Notes under the pieces: generated by a model
The model's database searches: none
Told to the model about the DNA's origin: nothing
What the model saw: the letters and a program-made list of their open reading frames with translations, nothing else
Shown here: positions 25,753 through 36,977 of the stretch, in pieces
How positions within the stretch are numbered: the stretch's first letter is position 1
Layout of the letters: every line of letters begins with the position of its first letter
From: Brachycybe producta
Lineage: Eukaryota > Arthropoda > Diplopoda > Playtdesmida > Andrognathidae
Assembly: GCA_036925085.1 (NCBI GenBank)
Contig: JAUPFP010000107.1
Location: 62,001 to 126,000, forward strand
DNA: 64,000 bases
Direction of reading: 5' to 3'
Program-made: the position numbers and the translations under genes

Positions 25753-27570
25753 TTAACTAGAAGAAACGGTGCTCGACTTTTGTCTCTCAACGATTCCTAC
25801 AAAGTTCCAAACGTCGTCGGACAACAGCCGTGGCTCTTCGAAGGCGGCGAAGTGGCCACCTCTGGGCATCTTTGTAAATGAGACGAGATTTGGAAACGAA
25901 CTCCTTGCCATGAATTTGCTTACAAATACAATCTCATTGGGAAAAGCGGCAACTCCAGCCGGAACGGAGGGACGATACCTTTAAAAAAACACATACATTT
26001 CAATATTGTAGAAATTCCTCATTCTCTAAGTTACGAGAGAGAAACAAAGCAAGAAAAGAGTGAAACTGACTCTCCTATGCGATGGGCCATCTGTTTGGTC
26101 GAGAAGTGCTCTTTATAAAAGCGTGCGGATGAAGTTATGGTTCCCGTCACCCAATAGACCATCACGTTGGTCAACAGTTGGTCCAGAGTGTATTTCTCGG
26201 TCAGTTTTCCTTGAGGATGTTCGATGCCACTCTTATCCGTCCAAGTGGAGAACTTCTCCAGGATGTAGGCTGCTAGTCCTGCAGGACTGTTCGCCAATAC
26301 CATTCCTGTTAGGAATTCAAATTTTAAGTCATATGTTGACGGAAACTTGTTACGCTCCTGTCGGTTTCGTAAGTCAAAATTCACCGATTGTGTCCGGTTT
26401 TGTTGCCTGTAAGTGCATGTAGCCCGATTCTCTCAATATGTAGAAGAACTTGTCCGAGATTGGATACATATCTTTGTAGTCTTCGGCGTCGATTCCGAAC
26501 AACCAAGGGACGTACTGACCCGCAAGCCAGATGAGTTGTTGTTTGGGCGATTGTACGGACATCATGTTTACGTGTATTCCTTTCACTCTAAAATACATTG
26601 CAAATTGGGCAGGAATTGGATACCGTACCGAATAAAGGGTACACATCGGGCGACTCGATAATATACCGTTCGGGAAAACAGACAACCATATTCCAAGCGA
26701 CGGAACTTCCCCAGTCGCCACCTTGGACGTAATACGACTGGAAACCAAGACGGGTCATTAGTTTATCGAACATCTGAGCAGCTTCGATCTGACCGAACCC
26801 TATAAAGAAATAAGGAAACGATAGACGACGACGAAGGTGTGGTACCGATCGCCGTCATCGTAGAACGGTCTGTCCATTTTACCGGGATGATGTGGTGCTT
26901 CGGAAAAGCCGTAACCGGGAATGGAAGGACAAACGACCTCGAAGACGAAGTCTCGATCTTGACGAGGCGTCGTCAGAAGGGGAAGCACCTCTAGGAATTC
27001 GACGATGGAACCGGGCCAACCGTGGATGAGCACGATGGGAACCACTCGGACTTTAGCAGGAACATTCTTGGGTTTTACGTGAATGAAGTGGAGGTCGATC
27101 CCATCGATCTGCGTCTTGAAGTGATCGAACGAATTGATTCGAGATTGTTCTTTGGTCCAGTTGTAACGATTGAGCCAGTGGTCGACGACCACCTCCTTTA
27201 GGTAACGGCTGTTGAAACCGTATTCAAAGTGGACTCCTTCCAGTGGCTCCGGATAGACGGTTCCTTTCAGTTGTTCTTTCAGATTGTCCAGCACCTGTTG
27301 AGAACCAAAACAATCGTAATTAATTAATTAATTAAGGCCCACTTGTCGGATGATAATAAAATGTACCTTCTGAGGGACGGTTACGGTGAATTTTCTGATG
27401 GATTTATCTTCCTTGTAGTTGGGTGGAGGGGCATTCCCTTTTCCCCACCATGGGTCTTCTAATTGGGGCTTTTGGGTCGGAGGGGCAAATGGATCCCACA
27501 ACAAGTAGATTCCTATCGAGGTGAGAGCGCCCAACACCAGAAACGAAATCAGAATCAATTTCAAACCCAT
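25753..27570 (-). CDS. Microsomal/juvenile-hormone-type epoxide hydrolase
   Basis: Six exons: 27367-27570, 26883-27294, 26667-26799, 26385-26587, 26071-26305, 25753-25978; 470 aa, usual for the family. An N-terminal hydrophobic segment (residues about 4-25, ending LLWDPF) predicts an ER membrane anchor. The N-terminal epoxide hydrolase domain is followed by the alpha/beta-hydrolase fold: HGWPGS forms the oxyanion-hole region, GGDWGS supplies the nucleophilic Asp, YWVTGTITSSARFY holds a ring-opening Tyr region, and GGHFAAFEEP carries the catalytic His. The acidic triad member is probably the Glu in AFPNEIV. The family hydrates epoxides to diols; in insects it opens the juvenile hormone epoxide, while other arthropods use it on xenobiotics or methyl farnesoate derivatives. 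The true substrate cannot be told from sequence. Confidence 0.93.
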
Positions 27571-28298
27571 CTTCGTCTTCTTTTAGTTGTTATCCTCGAG
27601 TGCAAATTAATTATACATGCAAAACGATTCTAGACAAAAGAAAAGTAAATAATAATTACGAGTGAATTAATAAGAGGAACAACTAATAGTTCTGATTTAT
27701 TTGCATCAACATTTCATCTGTTTGTTATGAGTTATAGATGAATCATCAGATTCATCACCAACAATAATTAATTATTGTTTATATTTTTTCCTCGTGAGAA
27801 AGATGAATATTGAGAATGTTTATTTTAAGGAGCTGCTGCTGCTGCTTTTTATTTTTCTATTAATTTTCAGATGAATCTCTAGAGGGGCTTATTTCATTCT
27901 CGTATTTCCGTCTTCTTCTAACTTTGATTTCCTTTTCTTTATTAAATTCAAAAGGGAATGTTTTAGATTTTATAAGTTGACATCTCACCGGAATCGATCC
28001 TAACCGAATTTTGTGGGTGATTTTAAATTAAAAACTAATAAATCTAATAAATGTTTGTTGTTCTTGTTTTGATTTACTTTTGTGAAAACGTTTCATTGAT
28101 GTTTTTCAGTTGTGTTTTTACGAATCCAATTTGTTGTTAAATAATTGTCAAGGAATTCATTCTATATAAATAATATAAGTAATAAATAATAGTTAAACTC
28201 CCCCCCCCCATTTTTTTCTTTTTCTAAATTTCTGTCTCAACCATAGCCTTGGGGTCTCTCATACCCCAAGTGCCTCTTTTCTCTTTCTGTTCTCTTTC
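27571..28298. other. AT-rich intergenic region
   Basis: Upstream flank of the epoxide hydrolase. No gene is seen. A C-run lies near 28200 and a pyrimidine-rich stretch runs into the acceptor-like site at 28298. Confidence 0.4.
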
Positions 28299-28740
28299 AA
28301 GATCCCCCAAGAATCAAGTCACATCCTTGTTCCGGTATCTGCAGATGGATACCCATCGATGTACGGTCCCTACGGCATGGGTGCACCTGGAAAGGTGTAC
28401 ACAGGCCCTGGGTATAAAAGACCGTGTTTCGATATCCTCCGGGCCCATTCTCTGATATCGAAAACATAAAGTAACTCATTCAACGGTCCAGTGGCGAAAG
28501 CACGCCACACTGTAACTCTTCTCTATTTTAATGTATTTTCCATGGTTGTGATCATTAAAATGAGTACAACGGCAACGTACATTCGTCTCGCCTGTTCAAC
28601 TATTCTTTTCAGCCACAGTTCCGATCTGCGGAATATCGTGGAGAACGACCCCGGCACCGATCTGGACTCGGGTTGTATTACACTAAATCTCGAAGTGAAA
28701 AGCGGTATCCGCTCGAACTAAGAGATTCTACAATTATCAG
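28299..28740 (+). other. Two candidate 3' exons of an unrecognised gene
   Basis: A strong acceptor-like site (TTCTGTTCTCTTTCAAG, then ATCCCC at 28301) is followed by an open frame reading GYPSMYGPYGMGAPGK. After it comes a donor-like AAG-GTGTAC near 28395. A second acceptor (CTTTTCAG, about 28611) precedes sequence open in two frames: an Arg-rich one reading PQFRSAEYRGERPRH and one reading SSDLRNIVENDPGTDLDSG. Third-position GC here is higher than in the surroundings. No family is recognised and no upstream exon was found, so this could be the end of a gene with distant exons, a pseudogene fragment or chance. Confidence 0.3.
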
Positions 28741-29073
28741 CCTGTAACAAGAGCTCTACATTGTTACAATATTATACTTGTATAAAATAGATAAGTTAAT
28801 TGAATATCAAATAATATTTATAGATGGAGGAGGAGGAGGAGGCTATGACCCACTTTCTTTTCACAATAAATAAATATTAGTTTAGTAGTTCTGGCTTTTG
28901 GTTAATAAAACAATTTCAAAGATCGAATATTTGTTATAAATTTATTTAATAATATCCCTTCCCTGCCCCCCTTTATTTCAATTCCATTAAAACAAAAATA
29001 TCGGAAACAACTTTAAAATGAGATCTAGGATCAACTTGTACCGCTAGTGGGCGTCACTTGTCGGAACAGAGTA

Positions 29074-29312
29074 AAGCTGGGTTTACCCATAGCCTCCCAT
29101 ACATACTATATCCATGGTCGAAGGGAGGTTTACACGAGTCGAATGAGTTGATCAACTCACTTGAATTCATTTCACATCATTTACATATTTACACGTAGCA
29201 TCTGAGATAACATGCTATTTGAATCAAATCATTCATAGTATTCTTGCCGTGAACGGCGCCCCATAAATTCACGCGAGTTGATCAACTCGTTTGACTCGTG
29301 GAAACCCAGCTT
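29074..29312. mobile_element. MITE-like inverted repeat, AAGCTGGGTTT ends
   Basis: About 239 bp. The left end AAGCTGGGTTTACC pairs with the right end GGAAACCCAGCTT. A subterminal block ACACGAGTCGAATGAGTTGA (from about 29133) pairs with the inverse near 29272-29300. Both arms contain the palindrome GAGTTGATCAACTC. Only one copy is seen. Confidence 0.6.
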
Positions 29313-29639
29313 AAGAAAAAGGCTGAAATAACAATTTTATTGTTCAAAGCGGTTATCCTCGCATGGTGGCGCTGCAAACAACAACGCCACCTTTCATATA
29401 AATAATATTATAATAATATTATGCCGCCATAGACGATTAAGAAGATGGGAGCCGAAGGAAAAAAATGAGGGAGACTCTGGAGGAGGGTATGGCTGAACGC
29501 GCAACGTACTATTGGAAGTCAGTTAATTAAATGTATTCTTTGTTTATACAAGTGATCACCGGTGTAGGGAAACCTGTGGACTCTGGTCTGCGGTCGCCAT
29601 TTTTTTTGGTCGTGGATTAATTGAGGGCCACTTTTTTAA

Positions 29640-29836
29640 CAGGCAATTAGAAATCGGGACGAACGTAAGTTGGCTCCGCCCTTTTTATGAAACTTCTAAT
29701 TGGTTGGTTATGCAGTGCTGCGGTCACATGCTCCGCCCTTTTCAACGTTGAACCACACAACCAACCAATTAGAAGTTACTGGTCGTCATAAAAAGGGCGG
29801 AGCTAACTTGTGTTCGTCCCGATTTCTAAATGCCTG
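29640..29836. mobile_element. MITE-like inverted repeat, CAGGCA ends (copy 1)
   Basis: About 197 bp, a near-complete palindrome: left CAGGCAATTAGAAATCGGGA, right the inverse TCCCGATTTCTAAATGCCTG apart from short differences. Inner arms pair over CTCCGCCCTTTTTATGA and CCAACCAATTAGAAG. Confidence 0.7.
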
Positions 29837-30361
29837 TCTTATTTATCCTTTGAGGCGACCACTGCCACCTGTACCTGGAAAGGGGGGCGGGCGCTAGACT
29901 CCTCTCATCCTTGTTTTATCCCCAAAGTGCCAATGGCGAGAAAATCCTGACACTTGTCTTTTCTATATGGAAAAACATGACCTAAGTGTGAACGCCAGTT
30001 TTCTAAAGTGTGTACATTGGATTTCAATTGAAAATCTCTTAATGCGATAATTTGAGCTTAAGACTATTATTATAGTATTTGATGACCGGACGGACCCTCC
30101 GCCTGTTACAGTGTGAATCGACTCTTTCTATACCGATACAATTATTAAACTCACCTGTTAATCTCTCGTTTCTCAAATGTACTGTAAAAAGTAATTTTGT
30201 TTTCACTCCCGTGCAGTGTGGAGCAAACTTTTCTGTGTGCGTGTGTTTGTGCCTGTCTATCTGGGACTGGGCCGCTGACTAAGTTGGGTGTCCTTCGTCC
30301 AGTCACTTGTTTACACGCGCCGCATCTAAAAACGTATTCAATGTGTGTGTGTGTTTATATA

Positions 30362-30503
30362 CAGGCAAGTGTGCCCAGCACTCAAATTTCGTTTGCCCCG
30401 CTGGTTTATGACATCAGACCAAATAACAAACCAATTAGAAATTGATGGCGCTCATAAAAGGGGCGGGGAAAACGAAACTTTTAGTGCTGAGCACACTTGC
30501 CTG
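30362..30503. mobile_element. MITE-like inverted repeat, CAGGCA ends (copy 2)
   Basis: 142 bp. The left end CAGGCAAGTGTGCCCAGCAC pairs with the right end GTGCTGAGCACACTTGCCTG. It shares the CAGGCA terminus and the internal ACCAATTAGAA and CTCATAAAAGGGGCGG blocks with the element at 29640, so the two are probably related. Confidence 0.65.
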
Positions 30504-31532
30504 TGTGTGTGTGTTTATTCTCTCTCTCTATGTGTTCTTGATAAGCTCCTCGCGGCTCTCTCATAGCTCGGCTATAATGATGACCTTGTATTGTTATTTT
30601 GCAATGTCATTGTTTTGTCTTGTGATTAGTCAAGGTTTTTAACAGTCTCTATTCAGACATTATTATTATCATGTGATCTGTGTTTCTAGGTATTAATATT
30701 TACCAGGCAATGTGTGTCTTTCAACCAATTGAATTGAATCTGAGGGACATAACAACCAAGGGGAATAAGTGACGAAAGTCCACGATCTTAGACTAGTAAA
30801 GTAGTAGTCTAAGCTTAGACCACGATCTAAATTCAAAGAGTTATGTGTCGCGGAACACGTTTTGACATGCTTTAAAGCAACAGTGAACAGCTTTTTCATT
30901 TATTTCTCTCTCGTCCACCAAATTCTTTATTATTATTTCATTGGCATAAATCATAAATGAAAACGTCGTATTTTAGTTTTATAAAATTGTCACTTATTTC
31001 TCTTGGCTTCTAAGCCTCTCTTTGTTATTGGATAAATATGGAGAGTGGTTTGTAGCAGACGATTTTTCTCTGATTACGTGTACACTCGCTAGGTGGCGTT
31101 ATGTATATATATTTTTTCTTCAGTCCGCAAGAGGACGCCATTTCCTTTTGAGTCTCTTCCTTTTCCGTCTTTTATCCTTTTTTTCCACCACGTTTTCTCT
31201 TTCTGCGGCGTCTCCTCGTCTTTTTTGTCTCTCCGTTTTGTAGGTCTGTTTCCGTAATTAGAATTTCACTAGGTTTCTCCGTTTATTGCCTTTTTAGTCG
31301 TTAATTACGTTAAGAACCACTGAAGGTTGCGTTCTTTTAAATCGGAATTTTTACTTTTTGTTCTAAAAGCGGCGAGGAAGGAGAGGGGGAGGGGTGGCGG
31401 CGGGTGCTATGACCTTGAGGAGTGACCCCAATTTTTTTTTTTTTTTGGCTTCTCTTATTTTAGGCGTTAGTCATTTTGGAATCTAGAAGTCTCTAGGAAG
31501 AAAGAAGGGAGAAGGAGGAGGATTCTTAATAT

Positions 31533-34500
31533 ATGCCTATTATGCCATCGACTGTGGACGTGAGTCATTTGATTAAAGAGACCGTTTGGTTGGAGAGGCA
31601 AAAGTACGAAGACGCAGAGACCACCTATTACGAAGGGCTCGTAGCCTCAAAAAAGGTTCGACTACCTTTCTCTTATTAGTATTTTTTATTTTAGTAATTT
31701 CGTAGTTGTAGTCGTATTTATCATATAATGAACGAGCCCATTATTATGAGCCCTTCCCCCTCCTGCCCTTAAGTGTCCCATTGCCTTTTATTTTGAGTGT
31801 GTGTGTGTGTGGGCCTCATGAGTTTCTCTGGTGTTGGATGCAGAAGAAGGGCCAACAGCAGCAGCACCAGGTTTCGAAAGGGGGATCCTCTTCCGCCGCC
31901 GCCTCATCTATTTTGAAGCATCCAAATCGCGAGTCAGAATCGAAGCAAAAGAAAATGGAGGAAATTGTAACACCGAAACAGGAACCGGTGAAAGGAAGCG
32001 GCGGAAGTGCTAAGAAGTCTAGGCATAGTAAGAACAAGGAGAAGAAGGGTCAAGTGGGGGGCACCAATCAGACGAGTGGAAGTGGAAAAGGGTCAAAGGC
32101 ACAGCAGGTGGCTTCAAACAAGCAAGATGTTGAGAAAGAGCCGGTAACCGACGACATCTCGTCCATCTTTCTTGTTTCCGCACGTGTGCACACCTCCCGT
32201 TTTTAATGCTCGACTGAGAGAAAGTTCTGCTTGCAAATTATGCCTGAAGACTCCCTCTCTCTTGTGTGTTCCTCTCTGAATGTGTTTTCATTTTAAAGTT
32301 GACAATTCTGATTGTTATTATTTCACGTAGAAATATATATAGATCTGATGTTGAGTCTTGTGGAACCAGGTGTTTATTATTTGTTGATTTAGTTTTATTA
32401 TTTCTGAGTGACGCACGTTTTAAGCTCTTTCTAGTCTCTTGGTACATTTCATGTGTTTGTGCGAAACAAAAACAAATGCATGGTTATTGGGGGAGAAGAC
32501 TATCGTCGCGTTAAGCGCCGACAACATTCAGGAATTCTGCGTTTTTAAATCAATGAAACTTATTTAAGAGAGTAGAATTCTAGATTATTTGTAATCTTCT
32601 TTACACACTTGCTTTCCTCTCCACACAATCCTGATTTAATTGTAATTTTCTAGTCTCTAAACAGGAACACTTGCTTGAAAAACGGATAATTCTTATTGGA
32701 AAACGTTATCTCGAGAGTAGGCTTGCCACCTATGGAGGACAGTCTTTCATTCGGAAGAAATGTCCTCCGGCCAGGACCTTCCTCCGCGAAGGCAAACATG
32801 TCCTCCACACAATAAATTTTATAAAAAACTTAAAATATGTTCGTGGAGGACATTTCTTCCGAATGGAGGACTGGCCTCTCTCTACAAAGGAGGACAGGTG
32901 GCAAGCCTATTCGAGAGTGTGAGAGAGATGAGCATGTTACCGCAAAAGTTTAGCTTAAAGTTGCGAGAGTGCGAGTAAAATCACGTTCGTTAAGTGGCTG
33001 CCGAGTAGCCTTTTAGCAACCTCCTCGTGGGTCGCTTTCGTTTTTAAGCTTGGTTTATCTGGTGTTACACTTTGAATAATTCTCATTTGGTTTATTGGTT
33101 TTTGGTGTTTTTTTTTTTTTTTTTTTCTTTCTCCCCTCACGGAACGAACTCCTTGTTTATTGAATGAAACTTACTCGATTCGATTGTTGCTTAATTCAAA
33201 AATGTAGTTGTGTTTTGTTTTTCTTCCTTTTTAATTTTCTTGTTTGTGTGTTCAGGAGAAAGCGGAAAACGCTCAGTCAGCTCAGAGCAGGGTTTCGCTC
33301 GCTGATGAGATTTCGCGCGCTCGGCAGCATATTAAAAATTCCCTTAAGTCTGTGAGTAAAAGAAACACAAATAACCCCCAATCGATTGCTTCTTTTTTTT
33401 TCTCCTCTCTCTCCGTTCTTTTTCTCTTTCTATTTCACTCTCCCGCTCTACTTTGGTTAATTTTCTTTCTCTTTTGTCTTTCTGATGTTCTTTTAATATG
33501 TTTGGGGTTTCAGGGGCGGGGTTCAGTGCCTGCGGGTTTTATGTCATTTTTTTCTGCTTACCGATCTGTATTTCTGTCATTTTTTTGTTGTTTCTTGCTT
33601 TTTTGATTTCGTTCTGTTCGAAAAAACCTTTTTAGTTGTTACCTTTGATTTCAATGCATTTAAAACCAACTTACGAAACCTTAAAAAAGGGGGGGGGGGA
33701 CTTCTATTTCGGCTTTAAAAGCTTTAATGCGCCATTGTATCGTTTTAATAGGATACGACTTTGATTTCTTCAAAAGTCGGTGGACGTGCAGAAATGCCAG
33801 AACTCACTTGTCGCATCGGTCAATTGGAAGACGAAAACAAAAGACTCACAAAAGGTGTTCCTGTCTCTCTCTCGCTTTCTCTCGTATGATTTTGCTGCTA
33901 ATGTTTCGTCGTTATAAAATTTCTTTTAAAGTTACCGATGAGTTGAAATCTCTGATTTCGAAATTGGAATTGCGTGTTGTGCAGTTGGAAGGTGGCAATA
34001 AAAAGGGATCCAAACAGTCGACACCGGCTGCGCCTGCTGCTAAACAAGTTAGTAGTTATCACTTATCTTTCGTATTTATTTTGGAATCCTCGATGATTAT
34101 GTTATAAGTAGTGGTCTGATCGTAAAACAAAATGAGGACAAATGAAAATGAATGAGAGGCAAATAATAACGAACGAATCGTAATGTTCGAACGTTTTTAT
34201 TTTTGCGGCCGTTCTGCGAAAACTTAAAATTTAAAATCTCTCTCGTAGGCTGTGGCTTCTGCTGCCGACGACGATGTGGATCTGTTCGCTTCCGACGAGG
34301 AGGTAGGCAAATAACCTCCAAAAGTCGTTTTTCTTCGAATGATTACTAGGTTTCGTTTTCTCGTTACAGAACGACGAAGAGAAAGAAAAACTTCACCAAG
34401 AAAGACTGAAGGCGTACGAGTCGAAGAAGTCGAAAAGTGTGTAACGGTCCCTTTTCATCCATGTTTAGTTTGTGATCTGTTTTCGTTTCGACACAGAACC

Positions 34501-35266
34501 TGCCCTTGTTGCAAAATCGAACGTGATCCTGGACGTTAAGCCGTGGGATGACGAAACTGACATGAAAGCGATGGAGACGCAAGTTAGAACGGTCGTTATG
34601 GATGGTCTCGTTTGGGGTGCTTGTAAGTTAGCGCGCGCTCTGTTTCTGCTGCGTTCCTTCCACGCCATACAATATATTTACGTTCTTTCGTTAGCCAAAT
34701 TGGTTCCGTTGGCTTATGGAATTCATAAACTTCAGATCAGTTGCGTCGTCGAGGATGACAAAGTGAGCATCGACCTCTTGCAGGAGCAGATTGAGGCTTT
34801 TGACGAATTGGTAAGGCGTTCATAAACGGCTGATTTTCGAACTCTTGGTTATTTCTGTCTTTTAGACGAGAAAAATTAATAGAAAATTGAAAACTAGAAG
34901 AGTAGCTCAATCATTTGATAGTTATTTTCATGTTGGAATCTTTCAAAATAAACTTTTTATTTCAAATTTTCTCACAATTTTGCACCCAAAAGACAGAATG
35001 AATAATCATTCCGAGTTCGAGAAGCGCTTTTCGCATTTTGAAAACGTGTTAAGCTTAAGCATAAACCGCACATTCCGGTAACTCATCAACCATCAGTGTG
35101 ACGTTACGATTCGTAGAAATATCCCAAAGTGATGTCACACTGGTGGATGCTAAATCGAGGATTATTGTTAAAAATGGCCGCCATTCTTGCAATTCTTTAA
35201 AGGTTTTTATTTGAATTCTTATTGTAGGTGCAGAGTGTGGACATTGCCGCTTTCAACAAAGTGTAA
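31533..35266 (+). CDS. eEF1D: Elongation factor 1 delta (eEF1B delta subunit)
   Basis: Ten exons: 31533-31655, 31844-32143 (cassette), 33256-33351, 33752-33854, 33932-34047, 34249-34302, 34370-34436, 34497-34622, 34695-34810, 35228-35266. 379 aa with the cassette, 279 without it; the latter matches family length. N-terminal helix ([19 protein letters not shown]), helical [14 protein letters not shown], a leucine-zipper coiled coil ([14 protein letters not shown] onward), an acidic patch with the CK2-type stretch DLFASDEE, then the C-terminal guanine-exchange domain from [12 protein letters not shown] to [11 protein letters not shown]. It recharges eEF1A with GTP during translation elongation in the cytoplasm. 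The poly(A) signal AATAAA overlaps the last base of the stop codon. Faces FAM8A1. Confidence 0.95.
31844..32143 (+). other. In-phase cassette exon of eEF1B delta (100 codons)
   Basis: Acceptor GGTGTTGGATGCAG and donor CCG-GTAACC bound exactly 300 nt, phase 0 at both ends. The encoded segment is low-complexity, Lys/Ser/Gly/Gln-rich and basic (KKGQQQQHQ near the start, [10 protein letters not shown] near the end). It lies between the N-terminal helix and the coiled coil and has no counterpart in short eEF1D. If the weak donor is not used, translation stops at 32204-32206, giving a truncated form. Confidence 0.6.
32718..32909. mobile_element. hAT-like MITE with target-site duplication
   Basis: 192 bp. 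The ends TAGGCTTGCCACCT and AGGTGGCAAGCCTA are inverse. Longer subterminal arms (GGAGGACAGT and CATTCGGAAGAAATGTCCTC) also pair. The flanks CTCGAGAG (32710-32717) and TTCGAGAG (32910-32917) match at seven of eight positions, as expected for an 8-bp hAT-type target duplication. It lies in the eEF1B-delta intron after the cassette exon. Confidence 0.75.
34864..35010. mobile_element. Partial type A MITE-like element
   Basis: The left-end sequence AAACTAGAAGAGTAGCTCAA near 34890 matches the type A end. The interior (TTTCAAAATAAACTTTTTAT) resembles the copy near 40500. No clear right end is present. It lies in the last eEF1B-delta intron. Confidence 0.5.
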
Positions 35267-35271
35267 ATAAA
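35266..35271 (+). terminator. Poly(A) signal of eEF1B delta
   Basis: AATAAA begins on the last base of the TAA stop. A second AATAAA overlaps at 35270-35275. The 3' UTR must therefore be very short. Confidence 0.6.
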
Positions 35272-35298
35272 TAAATTGGTGTAACTTATTTAGTTCTT

Positions 35299-35304
35299 TT
35301 TATT
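35299..35304 (-). terminator. Poly(A) signal of the FAM8A1-like gene
   Basis: AATAAA on the minus strand, about 117 bp past the FAM8A1-like stop and only about 25 bp from the eEF1B-delta signal on the other strand. Confidence 0.5.
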
Positions 35305-35420
35305 TTGGTAGTTACAACCAATTGAAAATTGTTGTTGTTATCGTCGTGGTTGAAATTCGTGTGTGTCATTAAAGTGTGTTGTTTTTCTCCGGATCACTCG
35401 TTAGTTTCGATTTTTCTTTT

Positions 35421-36677
35421 TCAAAATCTCTGTTCCGGTCTGATGTCTTCGACAACGATACATCCACAGAGAATATCATAGACGGTTCGGTGGTACGGAA
35501 AGAAGAACATGGTGATGCAGGCCGGAAAGAAGAAAGCCATTGCAAAGTTCTTGATGACGGAGCGCAAAAGTGCCCTGAGTTCGTGTGAAAAAAGAAAGCG
35601 AGGTATGAGCATCGTTAAGTGCAGCAGGTTTGACTGCTTACCATCCGAATCCCATGTCTCCTGCTGGCCACACCATGACCCTAGTTCCCTGAATGTGAAT
35701 GACGGTCTCGCACGAGACGACCCTCAGTCCGAGAAGGCTCTTTCCGGGCGTTGCTCCACCCACTCCGTTCGTCCCTTGGTGTAAACAGAGGGCCTAGAAA
35801 GGGGAAAACGATTACGTTTGCGAACAGGGACGATAGGGAAGACTCACTTCGAAGAAACAGACTACGACGCGATGGATGAGTTCCAAGATGAAGATCTCGG
35901 ACGTTATCTGTAGAGCGAACTTGTAGTCCAACGTACTTCCCTGCAACGACCCCAGATCGTACTTTTCCAGGTCGCTTTTTATTAAAAACGAAATGAATCG
36001 TTAGTCGGCACGGACGAATTAATACGGAATCATTGATCATCATCATCTGTCTCTCACATAACATCAAAGAAATCCATGATGATGAAAGTGAAGAAGAGTT
36101 TCAATAGGAAAAGAATCGCAAAGTCGACGAATTCCGCCGTGAATCGTTTCCAAATTCTGGGCACTTTGTACTCGCGACCTAAATTAATATTGTTTAATCA
36201 AAAAAGAGGGATAAATGTTAGTCTTAAGTGAACATAAGAAAAGAAACCTCCAAGTTCGGTTAGTAGCGGAACGGTGGCCGGATCGATCCGTGGATTCGTT
36301 CCGCCAGTGCCATTGATGTTACGAATACGACGACCGAAAAGGTACCTCCAAAGAGAGGGGTTTCTTCGGTTCCCAGCTGCTGCTGAGGCGTTCGCGGATG
36401 CCGCTGCGGCGGCCGTCAGCTGATGGTTACTCTGTAGGAGCATCATCTGGTTCATTAGGAAATAAGGGAAAGACGCCTGCACGCTTTGCCAATAGTAACA
36501 CTGATGGAGCCATGCATTCACTGCGTTTGCGTATTCGGTCGTTTTCGTAGTTTTTTTGGCACGCTCTCCTCCTCCTCTGCGGCCGACATCTCCACAACTA
36601 GCATCAGATTCTGTTTTGGTTTGCTCATCGCCACGTCCACTGACACCGTCCCCTCCATTTTCGTTTCCCGCCGCCAT
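35421..36677 (-). CDS. FAM8A1: FAM8A1-like RDD-domain ER membrane protein
   Basis: Five exons: 36248-36677, 36058-36178, 35848-35974, 35642-35793, 35421-35574; 327 aa. The N-terminal 140 residues hold the conserved YANAVNAWLHQCYYWQ block and an Ala/Ser-rich stretch. From residue about 145 comes an RDD domain: RIWKRFTAEFVDFAILFLLK (the R-D signature in TM1), then GGATPGKSLLGLRVVSC, and a final hydrophobic segment AFFFPACITMFFF before YHRTVYDILCG. Human FAM8A1 is an ER membrane component of the HRD1-HERP ubiquitin-ligase complex in ER-associated degradation; the same role is inferred here. Its ATG (GCCGCC-ATTG context on the complement) gives MAAGNENGG. Confidence 0.88.
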
Positions 36678-36897
36678 TGTTGTTTTCTATTGAGTCGACT
36701 GGTTCTCGCGCCCTCTATCGGTAGCAAAATATATACATAAAGGTAAATCAACTCTTGTATCTTTAGTGTTGTTGAGTGAGCTTTTAGTGTGTATTCATGA
36801 TTTTTGCATTCCTCTTATTGTTTTATGCCTGTATTTTTTTATTTATGTTTAGAAAGATAGCCTTTGGCTTATTTACAAAGCCGTGTATTGTTTGTAT

Positions 36898-36927
36898 CAA
36901 GGAGGTTAGAACCTTCTAACCTCCTTG
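36898..36927. repeat. Near-perfect 30-bp palindrome
   Basis: Fourteen-base arms CAAGGAGGTTAGAA and TTCTAACCTCCTTG are exact inverses around a CC centre. Confidence 0.85.
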
Positions 36928-36977
36928 GCTTGAATGATCATTGGGTAGTAGACTGTACATCTGCTTAATCTGAAGTA

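Larger units (their letters stand above)
28741..31532. other. Intergenic region rich in inverted-repeat elements
   Basis: No gene is recognised. It holds three MITE-like inverted repeats (29074-29312, 29640-29836, 30362-30503) and then the promoter and 5' UTR of eEF1B-delta. A pyrimidine-rich stretch near 31135-31240, just after CGCCATTTCC, could include a terminal-oligopyrimidine start site as is usual for translation-factor genes. Confidence 0.5.
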
